DNA from: Tenacibaculum sp.
Lineage (GTDB): Bacteria; Bacteroidota; Bacteroidia; Flavobacteriales; Flavobacteriaceae
NCBI GenBank assembly: GCA_022448525.1
Contig: JAKVCX010000001.1
Span: 422,734-486,733, forward strand
Direction: 5' to 3'
Length of the DNA stretch: 64,000 nt
The notes under the pieces are model-generated. The model did not search any database and was not told the DNA's origin. It saw only the letters and a list, made by a program, of their open reading frames with translations. The translations under genes were made by a program, and so were the position numbers. The number at the start of each line of letters is the position of its first letter. Position 1 is the stretch's first letter. Positions 37,709 through 46,397 of this stretch are shown here, piece by piece.

Positions 37709-38434
37709 ATGACCATATTACAAAAAATAGCTAGAAAAATTATAAAACTGTCATTCGATCTTTCCGTTTCAATAATCGAATTATTCAGTAAAATGGAGCC
37801 TTATAAAAAAAAGGTATCTGAATTAAGAAAACTTGAAGACGGAACTTTAGGAAAGGAAATAGCGAAATATCTTGACTATAATAATCTTAATTTAGTACCA
37901 CAATATGAAAGTCACGATTTAAAACACATTTTGCTTAATTATCAAATGACAGCAGAAGACGAAATTCGTATGCAAGCATTTATGATTGGAAACGGAAATT
38001 ATTCTATTCCTTCATTTGCTATTTTAACTTTCGGAGCAATTTTACTTCCTGACTTGTGGGCAACTTTTTACTCAGACTTTCAAAAAGGTAAAAAAACGAT
38101 CGGAATATCAGAATGGACAATCGAGAAATACGCAACTAGAAACCTGATTGAATTAAGAGCTGAATTATTAAAACCAGAACTTGAACAAAAAACAACTTTT
38201 GATTTGAAACGAATTACCCAAATTGGAGCTTATGCATCAATAGCAGCAGGAACGTTTGGAATGATATTCTGTTTACCATTTCTTTTCTCATCAAATATCG
38301 CTGATTTAATTGGAGCAGGGTTTCCTTTTGTTGGTGGAGCAATATTATTCATTGGTGGTCTTTTTACCTTATCTAATTTGTCTCGATCAAATCAAAACCA
38401 GCAGGAAACAAAGCGAATAATTCATTTTGGCTAA
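37709..38434 (+). CDS. cassette 44: membrane protein
   Basis: Two TM helices near C-terminus. Confidence 0.68.
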   Translation: MTILQKIARKIIKLSFDLSVSIIELFSKMEPYKKKVSELRKLEDGTLGKEIAKYLDYNNLNLVPQYESHDLKHILLNYQMTAEDEIRMQAFMIGNGNYSIPSFAILTFGAILLPDLWATFYSDFQKGKKTIGISEWTIEKYATRNLIELRAELLKPELEQKTTFDLKRITQIGAYASIAAGTFGMIFCLPFLFSSNIADLIGAGFPFVGGAILFIGGLFTLSNLSRSNQNQQETKRIIHFG

Positions 38435-38501
38435 ATTTCCTTAACGGAAAATAATAGTGTCGTTTCCTGTAAAAAAATCATACACAAATACGTTACCACA
38501 C
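38401..38501 (+). repeat. attC-like site 44 (class A, degenerate/shortened)
   Basis: aggaaacaaagcgaataattcattttggctaaatttcc...catacacaaatacGTTACCACAC. Confidence 0.75.
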
Positions 38502-38507
38502 ATTCGA

Positions 38508-39344
38508 ATGAACAATCTAAATTACATCATAATTTTAGTTCTGACTTTAAGTCTTGTTTCTTGTAATAATGAGAAAAAAACTAAACCCAAAACTGACCAA
38601 ACGAAGTTGGTTGTTTCATCAGATTTACAAATTGACCATTTTAATATTTGGGTTACAAATCCAAAAACAGCAAAAAAGAAATTAACTGAAATCGGATTTA
38701 CCTCTGTTCCTGACTCGCTCTCGACTATTCATAAAGGACAAGGAACAACAGGACGATATTTCTATTTTTTAAATAACTACCTCGAATTAATTTTTGTGTA
38801 CGACCTAACTGAATTCGAAGAAAACAATAGAGTAAATAGAGATTTAGATTTTGCTGAGAGAGCAAATTTTGCTGAAAATGAGGCTTCCCCTTTTAGCCTT
38901 GCATTGAAAATAAAAGACTATGACATAGAAAAAATCCCATTCAAAAAAGTAAAATATCATCAAGAATGGATGAAAAATAGTGAAAGTATATATTCAGCTG
39001 TTAATTCAAAAATAAACCTGAAAGAGCCTTCTGTTTTTGCAGTTTATCCCGAATTAGAATCGGATAGGTTTGAAACACTAACTGACTTAAAGAGTATTCC
39101 AGAAGAATACGCTTTTGTAAGAACGTTTTATAAACATCCAAACGGAGCTAAAAAAGTAACGAATATCAGAATTACATCCTATGACCTTGACATGGAAACA
39201 GAAACAATCGAAGCTATTAATGAAATTGAGAACGTAAGCATTAAAAATGGTGCAGAGCATTTAATGGAGTTGACATTTGATAATAATGTTCAAGGAAAAA
39301 TATTTGATCTAAGACCTGAATTACCACTAATTATAAAAATATAA
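38508..39344 (+). CDS. cassette 45: VOC/glyoxalase-like lipoprotein
   Basis: LTLSLVSCNNEK lipobox; DLQIDHFNIWVTNPKTAKKKLTEIGFT. Confidence 0.65.
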   Translation: MNNLNYIIILVLTLSLVSCNNEKKTKPKTDQTKLVVSSDLQIDHFNIWVTNPKTAKKKLTEIGFTSVPDSLSTIHKGQGTTGRYFYFLNNYLELIFVYDLTEFEENNRVNRDLDFAERANFAENEASPFSLALKIKDYDIEKIPFKKVKYHQEWMKNSESIYSAVNSKINLKEPSVFAVYPELESDRFETLTDLKSIPEEYAFVRTFYKHPNGAKKVTNIRITSYDLDMETETIEAINEIENVSIKNGAEHLMELTFDNNVQGKIFDLRPELPLIIKI

Positions 39345-39356
39345 CAATTAGAAAAC

Positions 39357-39490
39357 GTGTGGTAACAATATATTATGAAAGCTTGCGGATTTATTCTTTT
39401 GGACTAAATCTCGCAAAACCAAAATTCCATCGCCTTTAGTTAACTTTACAATCAAAAAGTGCATATAACAATACACAGAACCTTAGCTAA
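39357..39490 (+). repeat. attC-like site 45 (degenerate)
   Basis: GTGTGGTAACaatatattatg...ttaactttacaatcaaaaagtgcatataac...cCTTAGCTAA. Confidence 0.55.
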
Positions 39491-39506
39491 TATTAAAAAC
39501 GACAAT

Positions 39507-40550
39507 TTGAAACAAAATCTTCTTACGATATTAACATTTCTAATCTGTTCGAGTTCTTTCGGACAGTTTGCTTTCAATAACATTGAATTTAAGCTAAAAG
39601 AACCGCCTAAATCAGCTTACCGAATTATCCAAACTAAAAAAGGACAAGTAAAAAAAATTCTTGAATTCAACTCTGAAAACAAAATCATATTTGATTACCG
39701 AGAAACCGAAATTCCACCTTTTTTTAAATGGAAAGAACCTCATAGGTTTATTTACGCAAATGAATATGATAAAGATGGTAGAATTGTAAAACTATATGGC
39801 TTTAATTCAAACGCAGGCTTGTCAATTTATACTTACGAGTATGGACAAAGTCCAGTAACAAAAACATTATTCACTCAAGAATATCCAAAAACAAAAGATT
39901 TCAAGCAGAATACTAATGCCTATGCTTACATTTCAAAATTTAAAGATTTTAAGCAATTAAAGAGTTCTAAAGAAGTTGAAAAGATTATTGCGTCACCTAA
40001 ACTAAAAGGTTATACAGAAATCCTTAACTATCAAAACAAACCAATTCAGAAAAAAGAATACAGTAACATGTATCGCGACACGATTTTAACTTCTTTTCTA
40101 TACAACTCAAATGGAGATGAAACTTTTAAAAAAATTGTTGGAATCAGTAATAATGAAACCAAAAAAGAAATAAATAATACTTTTGAACAAAACTCTGAGA
40201 CAACAGAGATAAAGAGTTTCAAAGATGGAGAAGTAACATCAGTTTATCGGTTTGCTAATTCAACAAATCAAGATAAGAACACAAAGACTGAATATTCTGA
40301 AAGTAGAGGTACCTTGAATATTCGTCATTACGAATATGACCAAGACGATTACTTGATAAAAGTTTCGGTTTACGAAACAGAATACAATGGTAATCTTATA
40401 GTGCCAATCACACCAGACTTACGAAAAACATCTGAAATGATTTACAAATACAACAAAGATGGACTACTTGAAAAAGAGAAAATGACAAATTTTCAAATGA
40501 ATAAGAAAGACATCAGAAAATATAAGTATAGAATTGAAATCATTGAATAA
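39507..40550 (+). CDS. cassette 46: secreted hypothetical protein with Rhs/YD-like EYD repeats
   Basis: Signal peptide; ANEYDKDGRIVKLYGF, YNSNGDETFKKI, YKYNKDGLLEKEKM. Confidence 0.6.
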   Translation: MKQNLLTILTFLICSSSFGQFAFNNIEFKLKEPPKSAYRIIQTKKGQVKKILEFNSENKIIFDYRETEIPPFFKWKEPHRFIYANEYDKDGRIVKLYGFNSNAGLSIYTYEYGQSPVTKTLFTQEYPKTKDFKQNTNAYAYISKFKDFKQLKSSKEVEKIIASPKLKGYTEILNYQNKPIQKKEYSNMYRDTILTSFLYNSNGDETFKKIVGISNNETKKEINNTFEQNSETTEIKSFKDGEVTSVYRFANSTNQDKNTKTEYSESRGTLNIRHYEYDQDDYLIKVSVYETEYNGNLIVPITPDLRKTSEMIYKYNKDGLLEKEKMTNFQMNKKDIRKYKYRIEIIE

Positions 40551-40556
40551 ATAACA

Positions 40557-40650
40557 TTTACTAACACGGTGTATAAAACGTAGCTCATAAGTCCTAAATC
40601 GCAAGATTTGTGCTTATTTACAAAACCTAACAAATTTTTAATTTGGCTTT
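40557..40650 (+). repeat. attC-like site 46 (class C, truncated left part)
   Basis: TTTACTAACacggtgtataaaacgtagctcataag...caaatttttaatttggcttttaaaaag then fused to ORF. Confidence 0.75.
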
Positions 40651-41539
40651 TAAAAAGAATAATTTAGAGAAAATAAAGTCATTCATTCGGAATTCAAAAG
40701 AAATCGAAATCGAAAAATCCGACAAAGAAAAACTAATCAAAATGATTAGACCAACTGTCGGCATTAGGACTAAATCGAGTGATGAAAAAAAACTAAAAAT
40801 TAGAAAATCAAAAATCGGCGGAAAACCTGATTTACCAAAAGACTTTGATTGGCCTAAATCAAACAATAAATCAATGTTATTTTGTGCTCAATATAATTTG
40901 TCTGAACTAACAAAATTTGATAAAGAAAACATCTTGCCGAAAAAAGGATTCTTTTACATCTTTTTAAGCCTTAACCAAGACTGGAAAGAATTTAATGGTA
41001 TAAATCAACCATATAAATTTATATTCAGCGAAACTGAAAACATCATCCGGACTGAATTCCCAGATGACCTTGCAGATAATCAAACATTGAAAACAGCGGA
41101 AATCGAGTATTTTCAATTTTACACAATTCCAGATGACGAGAATTATAAACTATACGAGTTTGAGAAAAAATATGATGATTTTTACTTTTATTTTTATCAA
41201 CCAACAGATGAATTTCTAATTGAAGAGCTTTATAATGATTCAAATCAAATGCATCAAATACTGGGATACGACAGGTCAATACAATCGAGTGTCGTTTATG
41301 AATTCGCCTCAAAAGAATTAGGCCTTTATTTAGCCGAAAGTTCAGAACATAAAAAACGTTGGAATGATATATTAGATTTATCAAAAACTTTTGAATTACT
41401 CTTGCAATTAGATTGCGAGGACTCAAATACTGATTTATCAAAATTTGGTGGAAGTGGAACTTATTATTTCGGACTATCTAAAACTGATTTAGAAAATAAG
41501 AACTTTAACGATATTAAAATGACGTTTCAAATGACATAA
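40643..41539 (+). CDS. cassette 47: DUF1963 (YwqG-like) protein, N-terminus fused to attC remnant
   Basis: Similar to 11944-12873: KIGGKPDLPKDFDWP, FCAQYNLSEL, LLLQLDCEDSNTDLSKFGGSGTYYFGL. Confidence 0.65.
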   Translation: MAFKKNNLEKIKSFIRNSKEIEIEKSDKEKLIKMIRPTVGIRTKSSDEKKLKIRKSKIGGKPDLPKDFDWPKSNNKSMLFCAQYNLSELTKFDKENILPKKGFFYIFLSLNQDWKEFNGINQPYKFIFSETENIIRTEFPDDLADNQTLKTAEIEYFQFYTIPDDENYKLYEFEKKYDDFYFYFYQPTDEFLIEELYNDSNQMHQILGYDRSIQSSVVYEFASKELGLYLAESSEHKKRWNDILDLSKTFELLLQLDCEDSNTDLSKFGGSGTYYFGLSKTDLENKNFNDIKMTFQMT

Positions 41540-41682
41540 ATTACTGCGTAAAAAAACATTTAAAAAGAATTACTTAGAAATCGCCTAATTGAAAAACTAC
41601 TTCGAGATTTTCTCTGGCTTGTGAATGTTTGCTAAATTAATCACTTAAAAACCCAACTAACCTTATAAATACTGCAGTACAT

Positions 41683-42438
41683 TTGAAAAAAATCCAACAT
41701 CCATATCAAATCTCTAGCTCCGACAAAAGAGATGACATACGAATTCTTCCATTCGTAAAAAATGGAGTTGAGTATAATTATTGTTTTGTCTTACTTAATC
41801 CATTTTATAAGAGAAAACAAAGGTTTAATAACTTTCAAAAGGAGAAACCAAATTGGATTGAAGGATCGAAATCGGAGATTTTGAATGATTATGACAAATA
41901 CTATTGGACGGATTTTATTAATCAAAGCGGGATATCAGATATTAAGGAAATATTTCATTGTCTTTATGTTTCAGACCATAACTACATAGAAAGATTTCAA
42001 AAAGTTAAAAAACAAGTTTGGGAAGCTTTCAAAAAGATAATTAATGAAAACCAATTAATCTCGAGTTCAGATAGTCACATATCTATTTTATTAATAAATG
42101 AAATTCTAGCCGCTCTCATAAAAATGGGATATGATAGTTTAGCCCTTTATGATATTTTTGATGAGAATTTTGAATTTACAAAAACATCCAAATTGATAGA
42201 ATCGGAAATCGAATTTCCAAGTGAATTTCGACTCCTAACAAATGATCGTAAATTATTATTCTATCAGGAATATGAGCATTACGAAACATTTATTTACTCA
42301 ACAGATTTAAAACTTTTAGAATACTTTTTAGAATTAACCGAAGTTGAAGGTTTTTTTGCAAACCATCGCACAACACTCTTATGGAGTGAGATAGAATATG
42401 AAGAAAATGACAAAATATTAAGTATAAAGGAAGATTAA
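41683..42438 (+). CDS. hypothetical protein
   Basis: 251-aa ORF. Confidence 0.65.
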   Translation: MKKIQHPYQISSSDKRDDIRILPFVKNGVEYNYCFVLLNPFYKRKQRFNNFQKEKPNWIEGSKSEILNDYDKYYWTDFINQSGISDIKEIFHCLYVSDHNYIERFQKVKKQVWEAFKKIINENQLISSSDSHISILLINEILAALIKMGYDSLALYDIFDENFEFTKTSKLIESEIEFPSEFRLLTNDRKLLFYQEYEHYETFIYSTDLKLLEYFLELTEVEGFFANHRTTLLWSEIEYEENDKILSIKED

Positions 42439-42440
42439 AA

Positions 42441-42578
42441 ACGAATTATAATAATGCATATAATTAACTCTTTATGAATTTCCTAAGTGGGAATTCAAAC
42501 TTAATAATTATCTTACCACAATAACGGAAAAGAATTCGCGTCCTTTTCCTGTAAAAAACATTAACAAATACGCTATTC
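42441..42578 (+). repeat. decayed attC-like site (class A)
   Basis: taatgcatataattaactctttatgaatttcctaagtgggaattcaaacttaataattatc...acaaatacGCTATTC. Confidence 0.75.
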
Positions 42579-42590
42579 CTGATTAGATAA

Positions 42591-43349
42591 ATGAAATATA
42601 TCATTCTAGTATTTACTGTCTTTTTTTTCTCTTGCCAACAAAAGACAAATTCTTATAGGAAAACTATAGAAATAGATATCAAGCCAGATAAAGAATTAAT
42701 AAATAAAAAATATAAGCCAGTACCTGGAAAAGATAGTATTTTTCTAAGAGTCAATGATCTAGTTGATAAGGTTATTGAATTCCAAGCATTAACTCCTGAA
42801 CGACTACAATGGTCTGAACATAAATTAAAGGACAACCCTCCAAGACTTTATTTGTTTCAACAAATCAAAGCGCTTTTAAAAATCCTATTCAAAAATCAAG
42901 ACTTATCAATTGAACAGTTTATAAATGGAGATTTTATTCAAGAAAATGAATCAAATACATTCGATAGTCTAAATAAAAATATTATTGAAAATTATGATTA
43001 CAAAGAATCTGATCATTATGAACGTGCTGTAAAGAATTTTAATAGATTCAAAAGTAACTCAGACATAAAAAAAATCTTTGCCTTTCATTTTAAATTTATT
43101 CTAGAATTAGAAAATTTAAGCAATTTCAATACTGGAATGATTGGATCAGGAAGACTGACTAATCACTACGCTTATTCTATGATTAGAGACGTTACAAACT
43201 CAATTGACCAAGAAAAAATTAATAATATTAGAAACGAAATTAACTATATAATAGACAAAGATCAACGTACATTTAGTATGTTAGAACTCGTTGAAAATTA
43301 TGGATATCCTGACTTAGATCTGGAGGATGTTAATTTGGATTGGTATTAA
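42591..43349 (+). CDS. predicted lipoprotein
   Basis: VFTVFFFSCQQK lipobox. Confidence 0.7.
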   Translation: MKYIILVFTVFFFSCQQKTNSYRKTIEIDIKPDKELINKKYKPVPGKDSIFLRVNDLVDKVIEFQALTPERLQWSEHKLKDNPPRLYLFQQIKALLKILFKNQDLSIEQFINGDFIQENESNTFDSLNKNIIENYDYKESDHYERAVKNFNRFKSNSDIKKIFAFHFKFILELENLSNFNTGMIGSGRLTNHYAYSMIRDVTNSIDQEKINNIRNEINYIIDKDQRTFSMLELVENYGYPDLDLEDVNLDWY

Positions 43350-43430
43350 TAAATTAGGTACAATACAATATATAAAATCTTAGTCTCTTATCAGCAGGCT
43401 AAAATTCATGTACTAAACGTTAGCACACTT

Positions 43431-44033
43431 TTGAGAAAAGCATTCTACATATCCACTATTCTTTTGATTTTAAGTTGTAAAAATAAACCGATTGAAATCC
43501 GATACTATCCTACGGACAGACCATTCTCTAATGAAACATCAGAATTAATTGGACTCGATACGACCAAATTAAATTTTAGACAATTAACAAACAAAGTTGG
43601 AACCTTCTATAAAAATTATGGAAAATTAGTTGTAGAATTCAACGATGGGAAATTAAAAAAACGAGTTACACCTTACGTGTATGACGGCGGGTTACTAAAA
43701 TACAAAAATGTTCTCGAAATAAAATCAGACTCAATTTTAATCGACGATGGCTATTCAATTAACGAATTAAAAAGAATTCTAAAGAGGCACTATTTGAACA
43801 AAGGAGAAATTCCCTACTATTCTGATTCGCCTAAAAAAGCACTTGTTGAAGTTACCCTCGACACCATAAAAACAGGAAAGGAACTTAAAGACGTTCTTAT
43901 TAAATTGACTCGGACATTCGACGAAATTAAAACGGAAATAAACGATACTATAGAATTGAGGGTTTTCTTTGATTATTTCAGACAAATCCCTCCACCTCCA
44001 CCACCTCCGAAAATGGAAGTTGATAATGAATAG
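43431..44033 (+). CDS. predicted lipoprotein
   Basis: TILLILSCKNK lipobox; C-terminal PPPPPPP. Confidence 0.65.
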   Translation: MRKAFYISTILLILSCKNKPIEIRYYPTDRPFSNETSELIGLDTTKLNFRQLTNKVGTFYKNYGKLVVEFNDGKLKKRVTPYVYDGGLLKYKNVLEIKSDSILIDDGYSINELKRILKRHYLNKGEIPYYSDSPKKALVEVTLDTIKTGKELKDVLIKLTRTFDEIKTEINDTIELRVFFDYFRQIPPPPPPPKMEVDNE

Positions 44034-44035
44034 AA

Positions 44036-44172
44036 AACGTGTAACATCAATGTGTAGGCGAAATTACAGAAGATCCCATTATCTCCGAAACTACTCAGAA
44101 ATTACTAACTCTTGTTCTTAAACAAAATATTTAACTTTAATCCCGTAACAACAATTTTACAAGTAAATTGTA
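44036..44172 (+). repeat. decayed attC-like site (class B)
   Basis: cgtgtaacatcaatgtgtaggcgaaattacag...actttaatcccgtaacaacaattttacaagtaaATTGTATGC. Confidence 0.65.
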
Positions 44173-44200
44173 TGCTAATTAAAAAACCTAGAGAATTAGA

Positions 44201-44890
44201 ATGAAAATTAAAAACTTAAAGAAATATACTTATGAATTTTTGTCTGTCTTTTTTGCTGTTACATTTGCGTTCTTATTGGACAGATGGAATCAAAACAATA
44301 ATGAAAGATTAACCGAAAAAACAATCTTGACTGAAATTTATAATGGACTGGAAAGAGATAGTATTGATTTGCACAATGATGAAAAATCGATTAAATACAA
44401 TTTAAAAGCCATTAATTATTTTAGAAAAATTGTTGACAATATTGAAGTGGATAATGATTCTTTGGCTACTTATTATTTCTTTCTAACGAGAGATTTTGTA
44501 ACTGTTCAAAATACTTCAGGCTATGAAACTTTAAAATCAGTAGGATTGGAAATAATTGAAAACGATTCATTAAGAAAAACAATAATCGATTTATATGAAG
44601 TAAGGTACAAATTACATAAAAAATTTACCGAAGAATATGATGAGAATAAATACATGAGAAACTACTTCGAGAAAATCAATAATTCAATTTCCCCAAACTT
44701 TAATTATGATACAACAGGAAATATCGTTGGTATAAAACAGCCTCTAAATCTAAATGAGAAAGAAAAGAATTTAATTAAAAGCTATTTGTGGAGATTACAA
44801 ATTAATAGGCTGGATAGAGAAAGTGCGATAAAAGGAAATAAAAATAAAATTGGAGATATAAGACAATTTATTAAAAGAAATATTAAATAA
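44201..44890 (+). CDS. DUF6090-like membrane-anchored protein
   Basis: YTYEFLSVFFAVTFAFLLDRWNQNNNERLTEKTILTEIYNGLERD. Confidence 0.6.
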   Translation: MKIKNLKKYTYEFLSVFFAVTFAFLLDRWNQNNNERLTEKTILTEIYNGLERDSIDLHNDEKSIKYNLKAINYFRKIVDNIEVDNDSLATYYFFLTRDFVTVQNTSGYETLKSVGLEIIENDSLRKTIIDLYEVRYKLHKKFTEEYDENKYMRNYFEKINNSISPNFNYDTTGNIVGIKQPLNLNEKEKNLIKSYLWRLQINRLDRESAIKGNKNKIGDIRQFIKRNIK

Positions 44891-44950
44891 AAACTGTTTA
44901 CTACCATGTATAATAACAGTTATACAAATTCGTTCGCAAAAAGCTGAAAA

Positions 44951-45448
44951 ATGGACATAGAATATTTACCTAATAAAGGATTTATTATTAATTCTGTTCA
45001 AATCTGCTGGAAAGATGAACGGAGTTCTGTTAGAAAAAAAATCGGAAACAAACATAAAGAAGACGATAAAAGAATAGACGTCTCTCATTTTTTTGATGGA
45101 GATGAAAGTATGAATATTCACCAAAAAAGAGATGTTTATGAAAATCTGAATTCAGATAATGATTTGCTGTTTCTCAATTATGACAAGGACGGAAAATTAA
45201 AGGAATTAGAAGTTCATTCTGGTTTTGACATCTTAGTTAACAATATTCGACTTGATTTTGGAAACGAAATTTTATTTTTTTTAAATCAATTTCAAAAAAA
45301 CGGAATGGAACACTTCGAAACCGAAAAAGGAAATTATCTTTTACCGAAATTAAAAATGACTATTGCAGATAGTGAATCAATGGGTGGAAATGGAACAGGA
45401 TTGTCTTATTTTTATGCTACATCTGACATTAGTCATTTAACGGAATGA
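44951..45448 (+). CDS. hypothetical protein
   Basis: 165-aa ORF. Confidence 0.65.
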   Translation: MDIEYLPNKGFIINSVQICWKDERSSVRKKIGNKHKEDDKRIDVSHFFDGDESMNIHQKRDVYENLNSDNDLLFLNYDKDGKLKELEVHSGFDILVNNIRLDFGNEILFFLNQFQKNGMEHFETEKGNYLLPKLKMTIADSESMGGNGTGLSYFYATSDISHLTE

Positions 45449-45456
45449 AAAAAGAA

Positions 45457-45598
45457 ATTTGCCAACATAGTGTATAATTAACTCCGTCTGAATTTCCTCA
45501 CTGGAAATACAATCTTATTAATTATCTTTTCTCTTCAATGGAAAAGGACTTCCCTCCTTTTCCTGCAAAAAAATCATACACGAATACATTGCGCTTAA
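45457..45598 (+). repeat. decayed attC-like site (class A)
   Basis: tttgccaacatagtgtataattaactccgtctgaatttcctcactgg...catacacgaatacATTGCGC. Confidence 0.8.
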
Positions 45599-45609
45599 AA
45601 CCAAGAAAA

Positions 45610-46161
45610 ATGAATAAATACTTTAAAATAACATATTTAATTCTATTGATTTTACCTTTTACTTTATTTAGTCAAAATGAAATAAAGGAAAAAATAGACA
45701 ATTTAAAATATGTTCAGGATATGCCATATATCTGCGAGGGATTTACGAAATGTGGAGAGGATATTTTTTGGAACGTTGTTAAACTAAAGGAAAAAGGTAT
45801 ACCATTCCTTATCGAAAAGCTGAATGACTCTACTGAAACTAAAGCTAAAGTTATGCTATTTGGCGGAAATCATACCGTTGCTGATATTGCTTATGTAGCT
45901 CTTGAAGAAATAATTCACGGAATACCAACTTTTGAATTACTTGGAACTGAGTTTGACCAAAAGGGCTGTGGATACTGTGAATATTGGTTATTTTTAAGAA
46001 AGGACTATCAAAATAGACTTAATTTTAAACTTGCTGTAAAAAACTGGTATAACAAGAATAAAAATGGTTTAGTTTGGATTTCAAGTAATGAATTTTCAAG
46101 TTGTGATTGTAGTGAAAAAAAACATCCGAATGAAGGTCATTATGAATTAAAAAAAGAGTAA
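45610..46161 (+). CDS. secreted hypothetical protein
   Basis: Signal peptide ILLILPFTLFSQ. Confidence 0.65.
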   Translation: MNKYFKITYLILLILPFTLFSQNEIKEKIDNLKYVQDMPYICEGFTKCGEDIFWNVVKLKEKGIPFLIEKLNDSTETKAKVMLFGGNHTVADIAYVALEEIIHGIPTFELLGTEFDQKGCGYCEYWLFLRKDYQNRLNFKLAVKNWYNKNKNGLVWISSNEFSSCDCSEKKHPNEGHYELKKE

Positions 46162-46170
46162 AATACGAAT

Positions 46171-46305
46171 ACACATCAGGATATAAAAAAATTGTTCCCG
46201 TCTCCATAAATCAAAAATTATAGCTAATTTTATATGGTGAAAAATGAATGAAAAATTGCTGCCAAAATTATCACAAATTTTCATACCCAAATATGTTGTT
46301 ACTAT
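46171..46305 (+). repeat. decayed attC-like site (class D, second copy of the 10948 type)
   Basis: ctccataaatcaaaaattatagctaattttatatggtgaaaaatgaatgaaaaattgct...tttcatacccaaatatGTTGTTAC. Confidence 0.7.
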
Positions 46306-46397
46306 ATGAAGAAAAGTTTATGAACTTCTTCAATTGGTGTCACTAAAAAGATCATATAAATTCAAAAATAAATTTACAATAATTAAAAAAATAGCTA

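Larger units (their letters stand above)
2469..41539 (+). mobile_element. integron-like cassette array (recombinase, attI-like site, about 46 recognisable cassettes)
   Basis: Recombinase followed by tandem ORF/attC-like units, all co-oriented, with cassette-specific self-complementary ends. Confidence 0.9.
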
